This document shows positions 1 to 6,165 of a stretch of DNA of 6,714 nt, piece by piece. Source of the DNA: Nanobdellota archaeon (GTDB lineage: Archaea; Nanobdellota; Nanobdellia; Woesearchaeales; JAUYGA01); contig JAUYGA010000172.1 of NCBI GenBank assembly GCA_030690755.1, forward strand, positions 1-6,714, given 5' to 3'. How positions within the stretch are numbered: the stretch's first letter is position 1; each line of letters starts with the position of its first letter. The notes under the pieces were generated by a model. That model was not told where the DNA came from. It searched no databases and saw only the letters and a program-made list of their open reading frames with translations. The position numbers were made by a program, and so were the translations under genes.

Positions 1-855
1 TTTCATGAAGAAACTTATTTGCGAGAAAAAGAATTTCTGGTTTGGCGTTATTTTGAAAGTGTAATCTTGTTTCTTAAGAACCTTGAGGAATATTTCTGAA
101 TTTCCGAGTACAAGACCGAATGCAAGGCAGGAGAAAGCGCCGTCATATCCGAAATACTCTACGATTCCGAAAAGAAGCACCATGCACGCAATTGTTATCA
201 TGTAGGATCTTGAAATATTCTCCATCAATTTAAGGAAGAAAACCCATAATATCCCTAAGATTATTCCGATTATTACAGAGATTATGAAATAAAGCAGGAA
301 ATTGTTTCCGAACGCAGCCCATGTGAATTCCCCTATATTTATGAATTTCATTATTGTAAGAGCGCTAAGAACACAAAGAACGTCACCTAAAGCGGATTCG
401 ACAGTTAAACTCAGAACAGACTCTTCCCTCATGCCAAGACTTTTTAGCATAGGAATCACTATTTCTGCAGATATGCTCGCTAAGACGACACCTAACAAAA
501 CAGAGTTAACCAGCGAAAATCCGCTAATTTTTCCTATAACTGTTACAACAGAAACAGAGATGATGAAATTTGCAAAAGTAAGCAATGTCCCTTTACCAAG
601 GCCTTTTATTATTCTTGAAATGTTTAAGTTTATCGCTCCTTCAAAACCCATGAAAACAAGAGCAAATGTTGTGAAAATTGCTGCAATGTTGTTGAATCTT
701 ACTGGGTCTATCCAATGCAGCGCTTGGCTGATTATGACGCCGAAAATAATCAAGAACAATGCATCTGGAACTTTTGTTCTCCTGAAAATAATCTCTCCAA
801 AAAAACCTAAAAATATAATGAATCCTGCTAGTATAAACATCAGCGTTATATCCAT
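1..855 (-). CDS. Cation:proton antiporter (Na+/H+ exchanger family), N-terminal part, cut by the window edge
   Basis: The minus strand is open from an ATG at 855 to base 1, giving 285 residues with no stop, so the C-terminus lies outside the window. An in-frame TAG three codons upstream of the ATG fixes the start. The product is strongly hydrophobic, with about eight or more membrane-spanning stretches (for example residues 3-20, 33-46, 57-72, 91-108, 115-135, 185-208 and 218-235). The block TVESALGD at residues 151-158, after a helix ending EIVIP (131-135), resembles the ion-binding segment of monovalent cation:proton antiporters (PF00999 type). The conserved Asp is present (D158), but Gly157 sits where many family members have Asn or Asp. 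Such proteins exchange Na+ or K+ for H+ across the cell membrane. Family assignment is fairly secure; ion specificity cannot be read. It is divergent from the gene at 1007 and has its own TATA box. Confidence 0.85.
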   Translation of the reverse strand, partial: MDITLMFILAGFIIFLGFFGEIIFRRTKVPDALFLIIFGVIISQALHWIDPVRFNNIAAIFTTFALVFMGFEGAINLNISRIIKGLGKGTLLTFANFIISVSVVTVIGKISGFSLVNSVLLGVVLASISAEIVIPMLKSLGMREESVLSLTVESALGDVLCVLSALTIMKFINIGEFTWAAFGNNFLLYFIISVIIGIILGILWVFFLKLMENISRSYMITIACMVLLFGIVEYFGYDGAFSCLAFGLVLGNSEIFLKVLKKQDYTFKITPNQKFFFSQISFFMK

Positions 856-875
856 AAATTGCTAAAATAGAAAGC

Positions 876-884
876 TATATAAAT
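876..884 (-). promoter_or_regulatory. Archaeal TATA box of the antiporter gene
   Basis: Read on the minus strand the sequence is ATTTATATA, centred about 25 bases before the antiporter ATG at 855. That spacing puts the predicted transcription start at or within a few bases of the start codon, so the mRNA is probably leaderless. No Shine-Dalgarno sequence lies in the gap. Confidence 0.6.
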
Positions 885-914
885 AAATTGCGTTCGCTGC
901 TAGACCATCAACTG

Positions 915-950
915 TTTGACAAATGATTTGATAAATTGTTTCAAAACTAT
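915..950. promoter_or_regulatory. Three degenerate 12-base direct repeats in the divergent intergenic region; possible regulator site
   Basis: TTTGACAAATGA (915-926) is followed directly by TTTGATAAATTG (927-938), which differs at three positions, and by the weaker TTTCAAAACTAT (939-950). The TTTGA at 915-919 and the TCAAA at 941-945 also give the block a loose inverted symmetry. It lies between the divergent antiporter and the gene at 1007, where an operator or the promoter of the 1007 gene would be expected. No clean TATA box for the 1007 gene is visible; the TGATAAATT within the second copy is the best candidate. AT-rich chance similarity is possible. Confidence 0.3.
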
Positions 951-997
951 GTTTTGTGTGATATCGTCAATATGAAAACAATAGCTATTACAGATAC

Positions 998-1002
998 GAG
1001 GT
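998..1002 (+). promoter_or_regulatory. Shine-Dalgarno site of the gene at 1007
   Basis: GAGGT, within GAGGTAGAT, lies four bases before the ATG at 1007 and resembles the GGAGGTGAT complement of the archaeal 16S rRNA tail. It supports 1007 as the start; the nearest upstream in-frame stop is TGA at 959-961, with no alternative ATG between. It is the only convincing ribosome binding site in the window and implies a leadered transcript for this gene. Confidence 0.6.
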
Positions 1003-1006
1003 AGAT

Positions 1007-1606
1007 ATGGCAAGCACAGATACTGGAGAAACATCAAGCGCAGGGCAATCTAAATTAGAGTTCATAGTGTCAACAGATGATTCAAACAGGATAGTGTCTG
1101 TTAAAATTCCTTCTGGAGACAAAGACATTTCATTAAAGATCGGCACACTTTATTCTGAAAAACAGATGAATGCGCTGCAGGGAATCATTGAGTTGGATTC
1201 AGAAAATACCTCTTTTGTGACATACAACTTAATTGTTCAAGAAGAATCTCTGACTTTCAGACTTTATTTTGCGCGGGCAAATAGCGGTTTATTTAATCTT
1301 GTAAAAAATTATAGTCTTAGAGCGATAGAACATATGGACGATCAGATTATCGAAACTAAAAATAAACCAGTCATGCTTAATCTGAGTAATAAGAGACATC
1401 TGAAACTGATACCTGGTGGTGTTTATACACAAAAAAGATTAAAGCATTATTTTGATAAAGTTGGTGAAGATGGCATTACTGTTTATCTTCAACCAAAAAA
1501 GAGCGATGGCAATACTTATTCGTTTATGAGGATAGAACGAGAACATGCTCATAATGCTTATCAATTTATTTCTATAGAACCTCTGAATGACAAGATTTTG
1601 CAATAG
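1007..1606 (+). CDS. Hypothetical protein with an apparent internal duplication (199 aa)
   Basis: I do not recognise a family. The start is the ATG four bases after GAGGT. Residues 1-16 are a Ser/Thr/Gly-rich, probably disordered tail. The rest is soluble, without signal peptide, membrane segment or cysteine. It appears to be two related units, roughly residues 30-107 and 122-193. Each has the pattern LK-x-G-x-Y-[ST]-[EQ]-K-[QR]-[ML] near its beginning (SLKIGTLYSEKQM at 42-54; HLKLIPGGVYTQKRL at 131-145, with two extra residues). Each then has a predicted beta-rich stretch and a helix-like segment with Ala, Asn/His and Phe (89-99; 181-188). Predicted strands alternate with short helices, so a small alpha/beta domain repeated twice is plausible. 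It ends 41 bases before valS, which has its own TATA box, so co-transcription is not required. Binding or catalytic residues cannot be named. Confidence 0.7.
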   Translation: MASTDTGETSSAGQSKLEFIVSTDDSNRIVSVKIPSGDKDISLKIGTLYSEKQMNALQGIIELDSENTSFVTYNLIVQEESLTFRLYFARANSGLFNLVKNYSLRAIEHMDDQIIETKNKPVMLNLSNKRHLKLIPGGVYTQKRLKHYFDKVGEDGITVYLQPKKSDGNTYSFMRIEREHAHNAYQFISIEPLNDKILQ

Positions 1607-1617
1607 TTTTACAATAA

Positions 1618-1626
1618 TTTTATAAA
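1618..1626 (+). promoter_or_regulatory. Archaeal TATA box of valS
   Basis: TTTTATAAA, preceded by the purine-rich ACAATAA that could serve as a TFB recognition element, is centred about 25 bases before the ATG at 1648. This argues for a leaderless valS transcript starting at that ATG. The in-frame TTG at 1627, which would add seven residues, overlaps the box and is unlikely to be used. Confidence 0.65.
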
Positions 1627-1647
1627 TTGAAGTATTATTTTATTCTT

Positions 1648-4215
1648 ATGTCAAGTTCCAATGAAAAACACACTGACAAATCAGTTAATGACAAGCCAGT
1701 TAATCAATCACTAGTTAATCCATCTAAGGATTCAGCTAATCAGCAGACTAAGCAACAGAGCAATGAACCAAAGAATTATAATCCAAAAATAGCAGAGCCA
1801 AAATGGCAAAAATACTGGGAAGACAACAAGATATTCGCTTTTGACCCGAATGATTCTATAAGAGAAATCTATTCTGTTGACACGCCTCCGCCGACAGTAA
1901 GCGGAAAAATGCATATAGGCCACGCGTTTTCTTATGCTCAGCAAGACTTTATCGTAAGATACCAGCGAATGATTGGAAAAAATGTATTCTATCCTTTTGG
2001 AACAGACGACAATGGCCTGCCAACTGAAAGGCTTATAGAAAAAACAAAAAATGTCAGAGCAAAAGACATGGACAGGCCTGCATTTGTGAAGTTATGTCTT
2101 GAAACATTAGACAAAGAATTGAGGCCGCAGTATATCGCAGATTGGAAAAGAATAGGTATGAGCTGCGATTGGAACATCTTTTATACAACAATAAACCCTC
2201 ACTGTCAAAGAATTTCTCAGCAATCATTCATAGAACTTTACAAAAAGGGCCGCGAGTACAGGAAAGATGCCCCAACAATGTGGTGCCCTGAATGTCAGAC
2301 AGGAATATCCCAAGTAGAATGTCAAGACAAAGAGCTAGATTCGATGTTCAATGACATAGTCTTCAAAGTTGCTGATGATAATGGAAAAATAACAAATCTC
2401 ATTGTCGCAACCACAAGGCCAGAACTTCTTCCTGCATGTGTTGCTATATTTTATCATCCTGAGGATGGACGTTATAAAAAGTTTGATGGCAAAAAAGCAA
2501 AAGTTCCATTGTTTGATATTCATGTTCAAATCATGGCCGATGAACGCGCAAATCCTGAAAAAGGAACAGGGATAGTAATGTGCTGCACTTTCGGCGACCA
2601 GACAGATATGGAATGGCAGAAAGCGCATAACCTAGGGATAAGGATGGCAATAACAGAAGATGGCAGGATGACTGAGCTTGCAGGCAAATACAAAGGCCTG
2701 AAAATCAAAGAAGCAAGAAAAGCGATTATTGCCGACTTAAAGGAAGAAGGTCTTCTTGTTAATCAAAAACCGATAAAACATGCGGTAAATGTCCATGAAA
2801 GATGCGGAACAGAAGTCGAATACATAAAATCAAAACAGTGGTTTATCAAATATCTTGATCTGAAAGATGAGATGTTCAAATGGGGAGAAGAACTTAATTG
2901 GTATCCTGACTATATGAGAGTTCGTTATGAACACTGGGTCAAAGGGCTGCAGTGGGACTGGCTGATAAGCAGGCAGCGTTATTTTGGGATTCCATTTCCT
3001 GTCTGGTATTGCGCAAAATGCGATGAAGTTATACTTGCAAAAGAAGAAAATCTTCCAGTAGATCCGCTTGTCGATAAGGCGCCTGTAAGCAAATGCCCAA
3101 AATGCGGCAATAATTCTTTCAAACCAGAAACAGATGTTCTTGATACTTGGGCAACATCATCGTTAACTCCGCAAATAACAACAGAGATGTTCAAGGACAA
3201 ACCAATATACAAAAGACTAAATCCTATGAGCCTAAGACCGCAAGCGCATGACATTATAACATTCTGGCTTTTCAATACTGTCGTCAAATCGCAGCTGCAC
3301 AAAAAAATGAATCCTTGGATTGATGTTGTAATCTCAGGACATGCCCAGGATGCGCATGGCAAAAAGATGTCAAAATCAAAAGGCAATATTGTTGAGCCGC
3401 AGATCATCATTGATAAATTTTCAGCAGATGCATTGAGATTCTGGGCAGCAGGATCAAAGTTAGGGGATGATTTGCCATTCCAAGAAAAAGACATTGTCAC
3501 AGGAATGAAATTCACAACAAAACTCTGGAATGCATCAAAATTCGCATTAATGCACCTTGAAGATTTTAATGCAAACCAAGAGCCATGCATTGCAGACTTA
3601 GAATATTTTGACCGCTGGCTTTTGTCAAAATTGAACAGATTGGTAAAAGAATCGACAGAAACATTCATGAAATATGAATATGCCAAAACAAAATTCGATG
3701 TTGAGCAGTTTTTTTGGAAAACGCTTTGCGATAACTATCTTGAGATTGCAAAAGACCGATTATATAATCCGCAAACTCGCGGAAAGGAAGCGAGGTTTTC
3801 TGCGCAATATGCTTTGTATAATGCATTGCTTGCAAACTTAAAGCTTATAGCTCCAATAATGCCTCACATAACAGAGGAGATTTACCATATGTATTTCAAC
3901 AAAAAAGATGGCAAGAAGAGCATACACATATCGCAATGGCCGAAATATTATGAAAAATTTATTGACGAAGAGGTTGAAAAGGCAGGTGATGCTGCTGTTG
4001 AAGTAATCGCAGCTGTCAGAAAATTCAAGTCAGAACAGCAGATTTCGCTTAAAGAGGAAATTTCAAGTTTAGTTATAGAATGCCCTGCTGATTTAAAGAA
4101 TAAATTTGACCTGATGATGGATGACATAAAAGCCACTGCAAGAGCAAAGAAAGTAGAATTTGGGAAAGCAAACATACAGCTTAATGAAACACTTAAAATA
4201 ACAATCGTCGGATAG
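1648..4215 (+). CDS. valS: Valine--tRNA ligase, archaeal type (855 aa)
   Basis: This is a class Ia aminoacyl-tRNA synthetase that activates valine with ATP, charges tRNA-Val in the cytoplasm and edits mischarged threonine. The ATG at 1648 is chosen because a TATA box lies about 25 bases upstream. Residues 1-45 are a polar extension; the conserved part begins at EPKW (50-53). The ATP site has HIGH at 89-92 and KMSKS at 573-577. A block GTDDNGLPTE shortly after HIGH is typical of archaeal/eukaryotic ValRS. CPEC at 213-216 with C225 is the first zinc-like site; a second ribbon has CAKC at 455-458 and CPKC at 483-486. The editing (CP1) domain carries TTRPE at 255-259 and GDxxD at 316-320. The LDTW block is at 498-501. 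The anticodon-binding domain runs from about FDRWLLSKL (654) past PIMPHITEE (736), and a short C-terminal domain follows. All key motifs are intact and the length fits a full enzyme. Identity is near certain. Confidence 0.97.
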   Translation: MSSSNEKHTDKSVNDKPVNQSLVNPSKDSANQQTKQQSNEPKNYNPKIAEPKWQKYWEDNKIFAFDPNDSIREIYSVDTPPPTVSGKMHIGHAFSYAQQDFIVRYQRMIGKNVFYPFGTDDNGLPTERLIEKTKNVRAKDMDRPAFVKLCLETLDKELRPQYIADWKRIGMSCDWNIFYTTINPHCQRISQQSFIELYKKGREYRKDAPTMWCPECQTGISQVECQDKELDSMFNDIVFKVADDNGKITNLIVATTRPELLPACVAIFYHPEDGRYKKFDGKKAKVPLFDIHVQIMADERANPEKGTGIVMCCTFGDQTDMEWQKAHNLGIRMAITEDGRMTELAGKYKGLKIKEARKAIIADLKEEGLLVNQKPIKHAVNVHERCGTEVEYIKSKQWFIKYLDLKDEMFKWGEELNWYPDYMRVRYEHWVKGLQWDWLISRQRYFGIPFPVWYCAKCDEVILAKEENLPVDPLVDKAPVSKCPKCGNNSFKPETDVLDTWATSSLTPQITTEMFKDKPIYKRLNPMSLRPQAHDIITFWLFNTVVKSQLHKKMNPWIDVVISGHAQDAHGKKMSKSKGNIVEPQIIIDKFSADALRFWAAGSKLGDDLPFQEKDIVTGMKFTTKLWNASKFALMHLEDFNANQEPCIADLEYFDRWLLSKLNRLVKESTETFMKYEYAKTKFDVEQFFWKTLCDNYLEIAKDRLYNPQTRGKEARFSAQYALYNALLANLKLIAPIMPHITEEIYHMYFNKKDGKKSIHISQWPKYYEKFIDEEVEKAGDAAVEVIAAVRKFKSEQQISLKEEISSLVIECPADLKNKFDLMMDDIKATARAKKVEFGKANIQLNETLKITIVG
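1681..1740 (+). repeat. Degenerate 15-base tandem repeat in the 5' end of valS
   Basis: AGTTAAT recurs at 1683, 1698 and 1713, exactly 15 bases apart, with a variant AGCTAAT at 1734. In protein it gives x-V-N-x-x pentapeptides (SVNDK, PVNQS, LVNPS), then SANQQ, in residues 12-33 of ValRS. The surrounding tail is rich in Ser, Asn, Gln and Lys and looks disordered. It lies wholly before the conserved enzyme body. The exact codon-level spacing suggests growth by short tandem duplication. Confidence 0.6.
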
Positions 4216-4256
4216 AATTCTCTTTATGTTTATCGTATTTATTTGCTAGGCAATTA

Positions 4257-4262
4257 TTTTTT
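4257..4262 (+). terminator. Oligo-T terminator candidate after valS
   Basis: A run of six T, preceded by AATTA, lies about 40 bases after the valS stop and overlaps the stop region of the convergent minus-strand gene. Archaeal RNA polymerase stops at such T-runs without a hairpin, and none is evident here. No equivalent T-run is seen on the minus strand just past 4261. Confidence 0.4.
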
Positions 4263-4476
4263 ATGAAAAAGCAGAAATCATCGTCTTAAAGCTCCACCAG
4301 AACAAGAAAACCGCCACCGCCAGGCAGATCCAGTTCCAATGATCTTTTGCATCAAACTGAACAAAATACTTCCAAAACTTCTCTTTAGGAACATCTCCCT
4401 TTAGAAACTGAGACGTGGAAATATAAGCTCCGCCTTTCTTGTTCATTTCCATTTCTTTTATTATTTCTTCATCCAT
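4261..4476 (-). CDS. Small single-pass membrane protein of unknown function (71 aa)
   Basis: The ATG is at 4474-4476 and the TAA at 4261-4263. Residues 1-14 are charged (MDEEIIKEMEMNKK), and residues 15-46 are a soluble, aromatic and lysine-rich segment containing GGAYISTSQFLKGDVPKEKF and WKYFVQFD. Residues about 48-66 (WNWICLAVAVFLFWWSF) form one tryptophan-rich hydrophobic helix, and the protein ends eight or so residues later. It has no cleavable signal peptide and is probably C-terminally anchored. I know no family for it. The upstream signals are weak: GAG lies about eight bases before the ATG and an AAAATATC stretch (about 4500-4507) is a poor TATA candidate. It is downstream of cysS on the same strand, separated by the structured element, and convergent with valS, whose stop is 45 bases away. 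The amphipathic-then-hydrophobic pattern supports a real gene; Met10 or Met12 could be alternative starts. Confidence 0.6.
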   Translation of the reverse strand: MDEEIIKEMEMNKKGGAYISTSQFLKGDVPKEKFWKYFVQFDAKDHWNWICLAVAVFLFWWSFKTMISAFS

Positions 4477-4575
4477 TTTTACTCTTTTGAATGTTTGATA
4501 TTACTGATATTTTCTTCTTTTTATCTGTGCATAGCATCTTCAAAATTCTTGATGAGTTAGTCAAAGGAGCTGCCT

Positions 4576-4658
4576 CCCAGTGACTTGCGAGTGAGCTCGT
4601 GACTTGTCACGAGCATGCGAGCGACTCGCATGCAGTCACTCGCTCACAATTGCCTGGG
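4576..4658. repeat. Three-way-junction hairpin core of the inverted-repeat element
   Basis: GCTCGTGAC (4595-4603) pairs with GTCACGAGC (4606-4614) across TT. GCATGCGAG (4613-4621) pairs with CTCGCATGC (4625-4633) across CGA. Both nine-base stems are perfect and share the GC at 4613-4614. They are enclosed by GCGAGTGA (4587-4594) with TCACTCGC (4636-4643), and further out by CCCAG (4576-4580) with CTGGG (4654-4658). The layout is a stem opening into two back-to-back hairpins, as a cruciform in DNA or a three-way junction in RNA. AGTGACT (4579-4585) can alternatively pair with AGTCACT (4634-4640). Confidence 0.8.
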
Positions 4659-4669
4659 TCTTCCCCCGG

Positions 4670-4681
4670 CGACGCTCGTCG
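4670..4681. repeat. Short side hairpin of the inverted-repeat element
   Basis: CGACG (4670-4674) pairs with CGTCG (4677-4681) across CT. Just before it, GCCTGGG (4652-4658) can pair with CCCCCGGC (4663-4670) with one mismatch, which competes with the CCCAG/CTGGG stem. These are the remaining GC-rich palindromes on the cysS side of the element. Confidence 0.6.
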
Positions 4682-4731
4682 TTGGTTTAAATTAAAGGAA
4701 TTTTGACTTTAGGATGCTATGCACCTATCAT

Positions 4732-6141
4732 TTATTTAATCTTTTTTATTTTATAGCCTTCTTTTGCATCATCTACAATGAATCCAAGGGCCTTGATTTT
4801 ATCTCTCAACTCATCGGATTTCTGCCAATTCTTGTTTTTTCTCGCGAGGATTCTTTCATCTGCCAGCTTTTTTATCTCTTCAGGAATATCTTCATCTTCC
4901 TGCAAAATTCCGAGGACCTTATCGAATTTTTCCATAAGCGCAATGCAAAGTTCTGCATTATCTTTGCTTAAATCTCCAGAACCAATCAGACGGTTTATTT
5001 CCTTCATAAAGTCAAAAATTGAAGCAAGCGCGACAGGTGTATTTAAGTCATCATCCATCGCTTTCTCAAACTCTTTTTCAGTCTCATCTACGATTTTCTG
5101 CACAGCGCTATTGTCAGATGCGCTTGAATTCTGCAGAACATGCCTGAGATTTCTCATGAATTCGAGCAATCTTTCTAAAGTCTGCTTTGAAGCAGTCAGA
5201 CCATCAAAAGTGAAGTTAAGCTGCTGCCTGTAATGTGACGAGACAAGAAGGTATCTTATTGATTTAGCATCATGTCCTTTTGATATCAAATCCCTCAATG
5301 TGTAAAAATTTCCAAGCGACTTTGACATCTTCTTATTTTCAACAAGAAGCCATTCGCAGTGAAGCCAATAATTGACAAACTTCTTTCCATTTGCTGCTTC
5401 TGATTGGGCAATCTCATTCTCATGATGAGGAAACATATTATCAACACCGCCAGTATGGATGTCAAAAGTCTCTCCAAGATGCTTCATCGACATGGCAGAA
5501 CATTCAATATGCCAGCCTGGCCTGCCTTTCCCTAAAACAGGGTCGTGCCAGAAAATATCACCATCATTCTCATCCCAGGCTTTCCACAAAGCAAAATCAT
5601 GGGCCTGTTCTTTTTCATATTCGTCCTGTTTGACTCGCGCTCCTGCTTTTAATTCATCGACTTTTATATGAGAAAGTTTTCCGTAATCCTTGAATTTAGA
5701 AACAGAATAATAATAACTTCCGTCTTCGCCTTTGTAAGCATATCCTTTGTTTATCAATTTTATTATTATGTCGCCCATCTCTTTGATGTGCTCAGTCGCC
5801 CTAGGATAAACTTCTGCAGGTTCAACGCCCAAGGTTTTCAAATCATCAAAGAAACCTTTTATGAACGGTTCGGTGAATTTGTCCAAAGAGACATTATTTG
5901 CAATCGCACCCTTGATTGTCTTATCATCAATATCTGTAAGGTTCATGACCTGTTTAACCTTAAAACCTTTATATTCAAGATACCTTCTAAGAATGTCTTC
6001 AAAAACATAAGCCCGATAGTTTCCGATATGCGGATAATTATAGACGGTCGGGCCGCAAGTATACATTCCTACAAAGCCAGGCTTAATTGACTTGAACTCG
6101 ACTTTATCCCGTTTCATCGTGTCGTAAAATTTAAGGGCCAT
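4732..6141 (-). CDS. cysS: Cysteine--tRNA ligase (469 aa)
   Basis: This is a class Ia aminoacyl-tRNA synthetase that joins cysteine to tRNA-Cys in the cytoplasm. Numbered from the ATG at 6141, the protein shows CGPTVY with zinc ligand C29, HIGN at 38-41, GWHIECSAM with C214, FPHHENE with H239 and E243, and KMSKS at 271-275. The four zinc ligands match the Cys-Cys-His-Glu set of known CysRS. The helical domain after the catalytic core contains DDDLNTPVALASIF (363-376), and the C-terminal part ends in the usual lysine-rich segment with WQKSDELRD. Length is normal. Two ATGs are possible, at 6147 and 6141; 6141 (MALKFYDT) is preferred because the TATA box centre lies 28 bases upstream of it and only about 22 from 6147, but both are plausible. 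The gene has its own divergent promoter. Its presence means tRNA-Cys can be charged directly rather than only by the SepRS/SepCysS route. Confidence 0.97.
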   Translation of the reverse strand: MALKFYDTMKRDKVEFKSIKPGFVGMYTCGPTVYNYPHIGNYRAYVFEDILRRYLEYKGFKVKQVMNLTDIDDKTIKGAIANNVSLDKFTEPFIKGFFDDLKTLGVEPAEVYPRATEHIKEMGDIIIKLINKGYAYKGEDGSYYYSVSKFKDYGKLSHIKVDELKAGARVKQDEYEKEQAHDFALWKAWDENDGDIFWHDPVLGKGRPGWHIECSAMSMKHLGETFDIHTGGVDNMFPHHENEIAQSEAANGKKFVNYWLHCEWLLVENKKMSKSLGNFYTLRDLISKGHDAKSIRYLLVSSHYRQQLNFTFDGLTASKQTLERLLEFMRNLRHVLQNSSASDNSAVQKIVDETEKEFEKAMDDDLNTPVALASIFDFMKEINRLIGSGDLSKDNAELCIALMEKFDKVLGILQEDEDIPEEIKKLADERILARKNKNWQKSDELRDKIKALGFIVDDAKEGYKIKKIK

Positions 6142-6165
6142 TTTCATTCAGATAAAATGTTTTCA

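Larger units (their letters stand above)
4527..4724. repeat. 198-base nested inverted-repeat element (MITE-like or structured RNA)
   Basis: GTGCATAGCATC (4527-4538) is the exact reverse complement of GATGCTATGCAC (4713-4724). Just inside, TCAAAATTC (4540-4548) is matched by GAATTTTGA (4698-4706), with a five-base length difference between the arms. The core is GC-rich: 73 of the 120 bases from 4561 to 4680 are G or C (61 percent by hand count), against AT-rich arms and neighbours. It holds several further hairpins, listed separately. TATC occurs on both outer sides (4522-4525 and 4726-4729), offset by one base from the ends, which could be a short target duplication or chance. It holds no convincing gene. 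The right end is seven bases from the cysS stop, so the cysS mRNA would carry it as a 3' tail. Possible natures are a non-autonomous mobile element, a small structured RNA, or an mRNA 3'-end structure; the sequence does not decide. Confidence 0.75.

Noticed and set aside
302..865. 187-codon plus-strand open frame
   Set aside because: It is antisense to the antiporter gene, which has membrane-protein features, a family motif and a TATA box. Its own translation is low in recognisable features.
1627..1647. TTG start that would lengthen ValRS by seven residues
   Set aside because: The codon overlaps the TATA box and would be upstream of the predicted transcription start; the ATG at 1648 fits the leaderless spacing.
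2979..3686. 235-codon minus-strand open frame inside valS
   Set aside because: It overlaps the catalytic half of valS, including KMSKS. Its length follows from the codon use of valS on the other strand, and its translation has no domain features.
4561..4690. GC-rich structured stretch as a possible tRNA gene
   Set aside because: Neither strand has a GGTTCRANTCC-like T-arm or an anticodon arm in the right place, and the stems do not match tRNA arm lengths.
4527..4724. CRISPR array or intact insertion sequence
   Set aside because: There are no regularly spaced direct repeats, and no transposase frame lies between the inverted repeats.
5668..6090. 140-codon plus-strand frame, and other plus-strand frames within 4714-5671
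   Set aside because: All lie antisense to cysS, whose active-site and zinc residues are intact.
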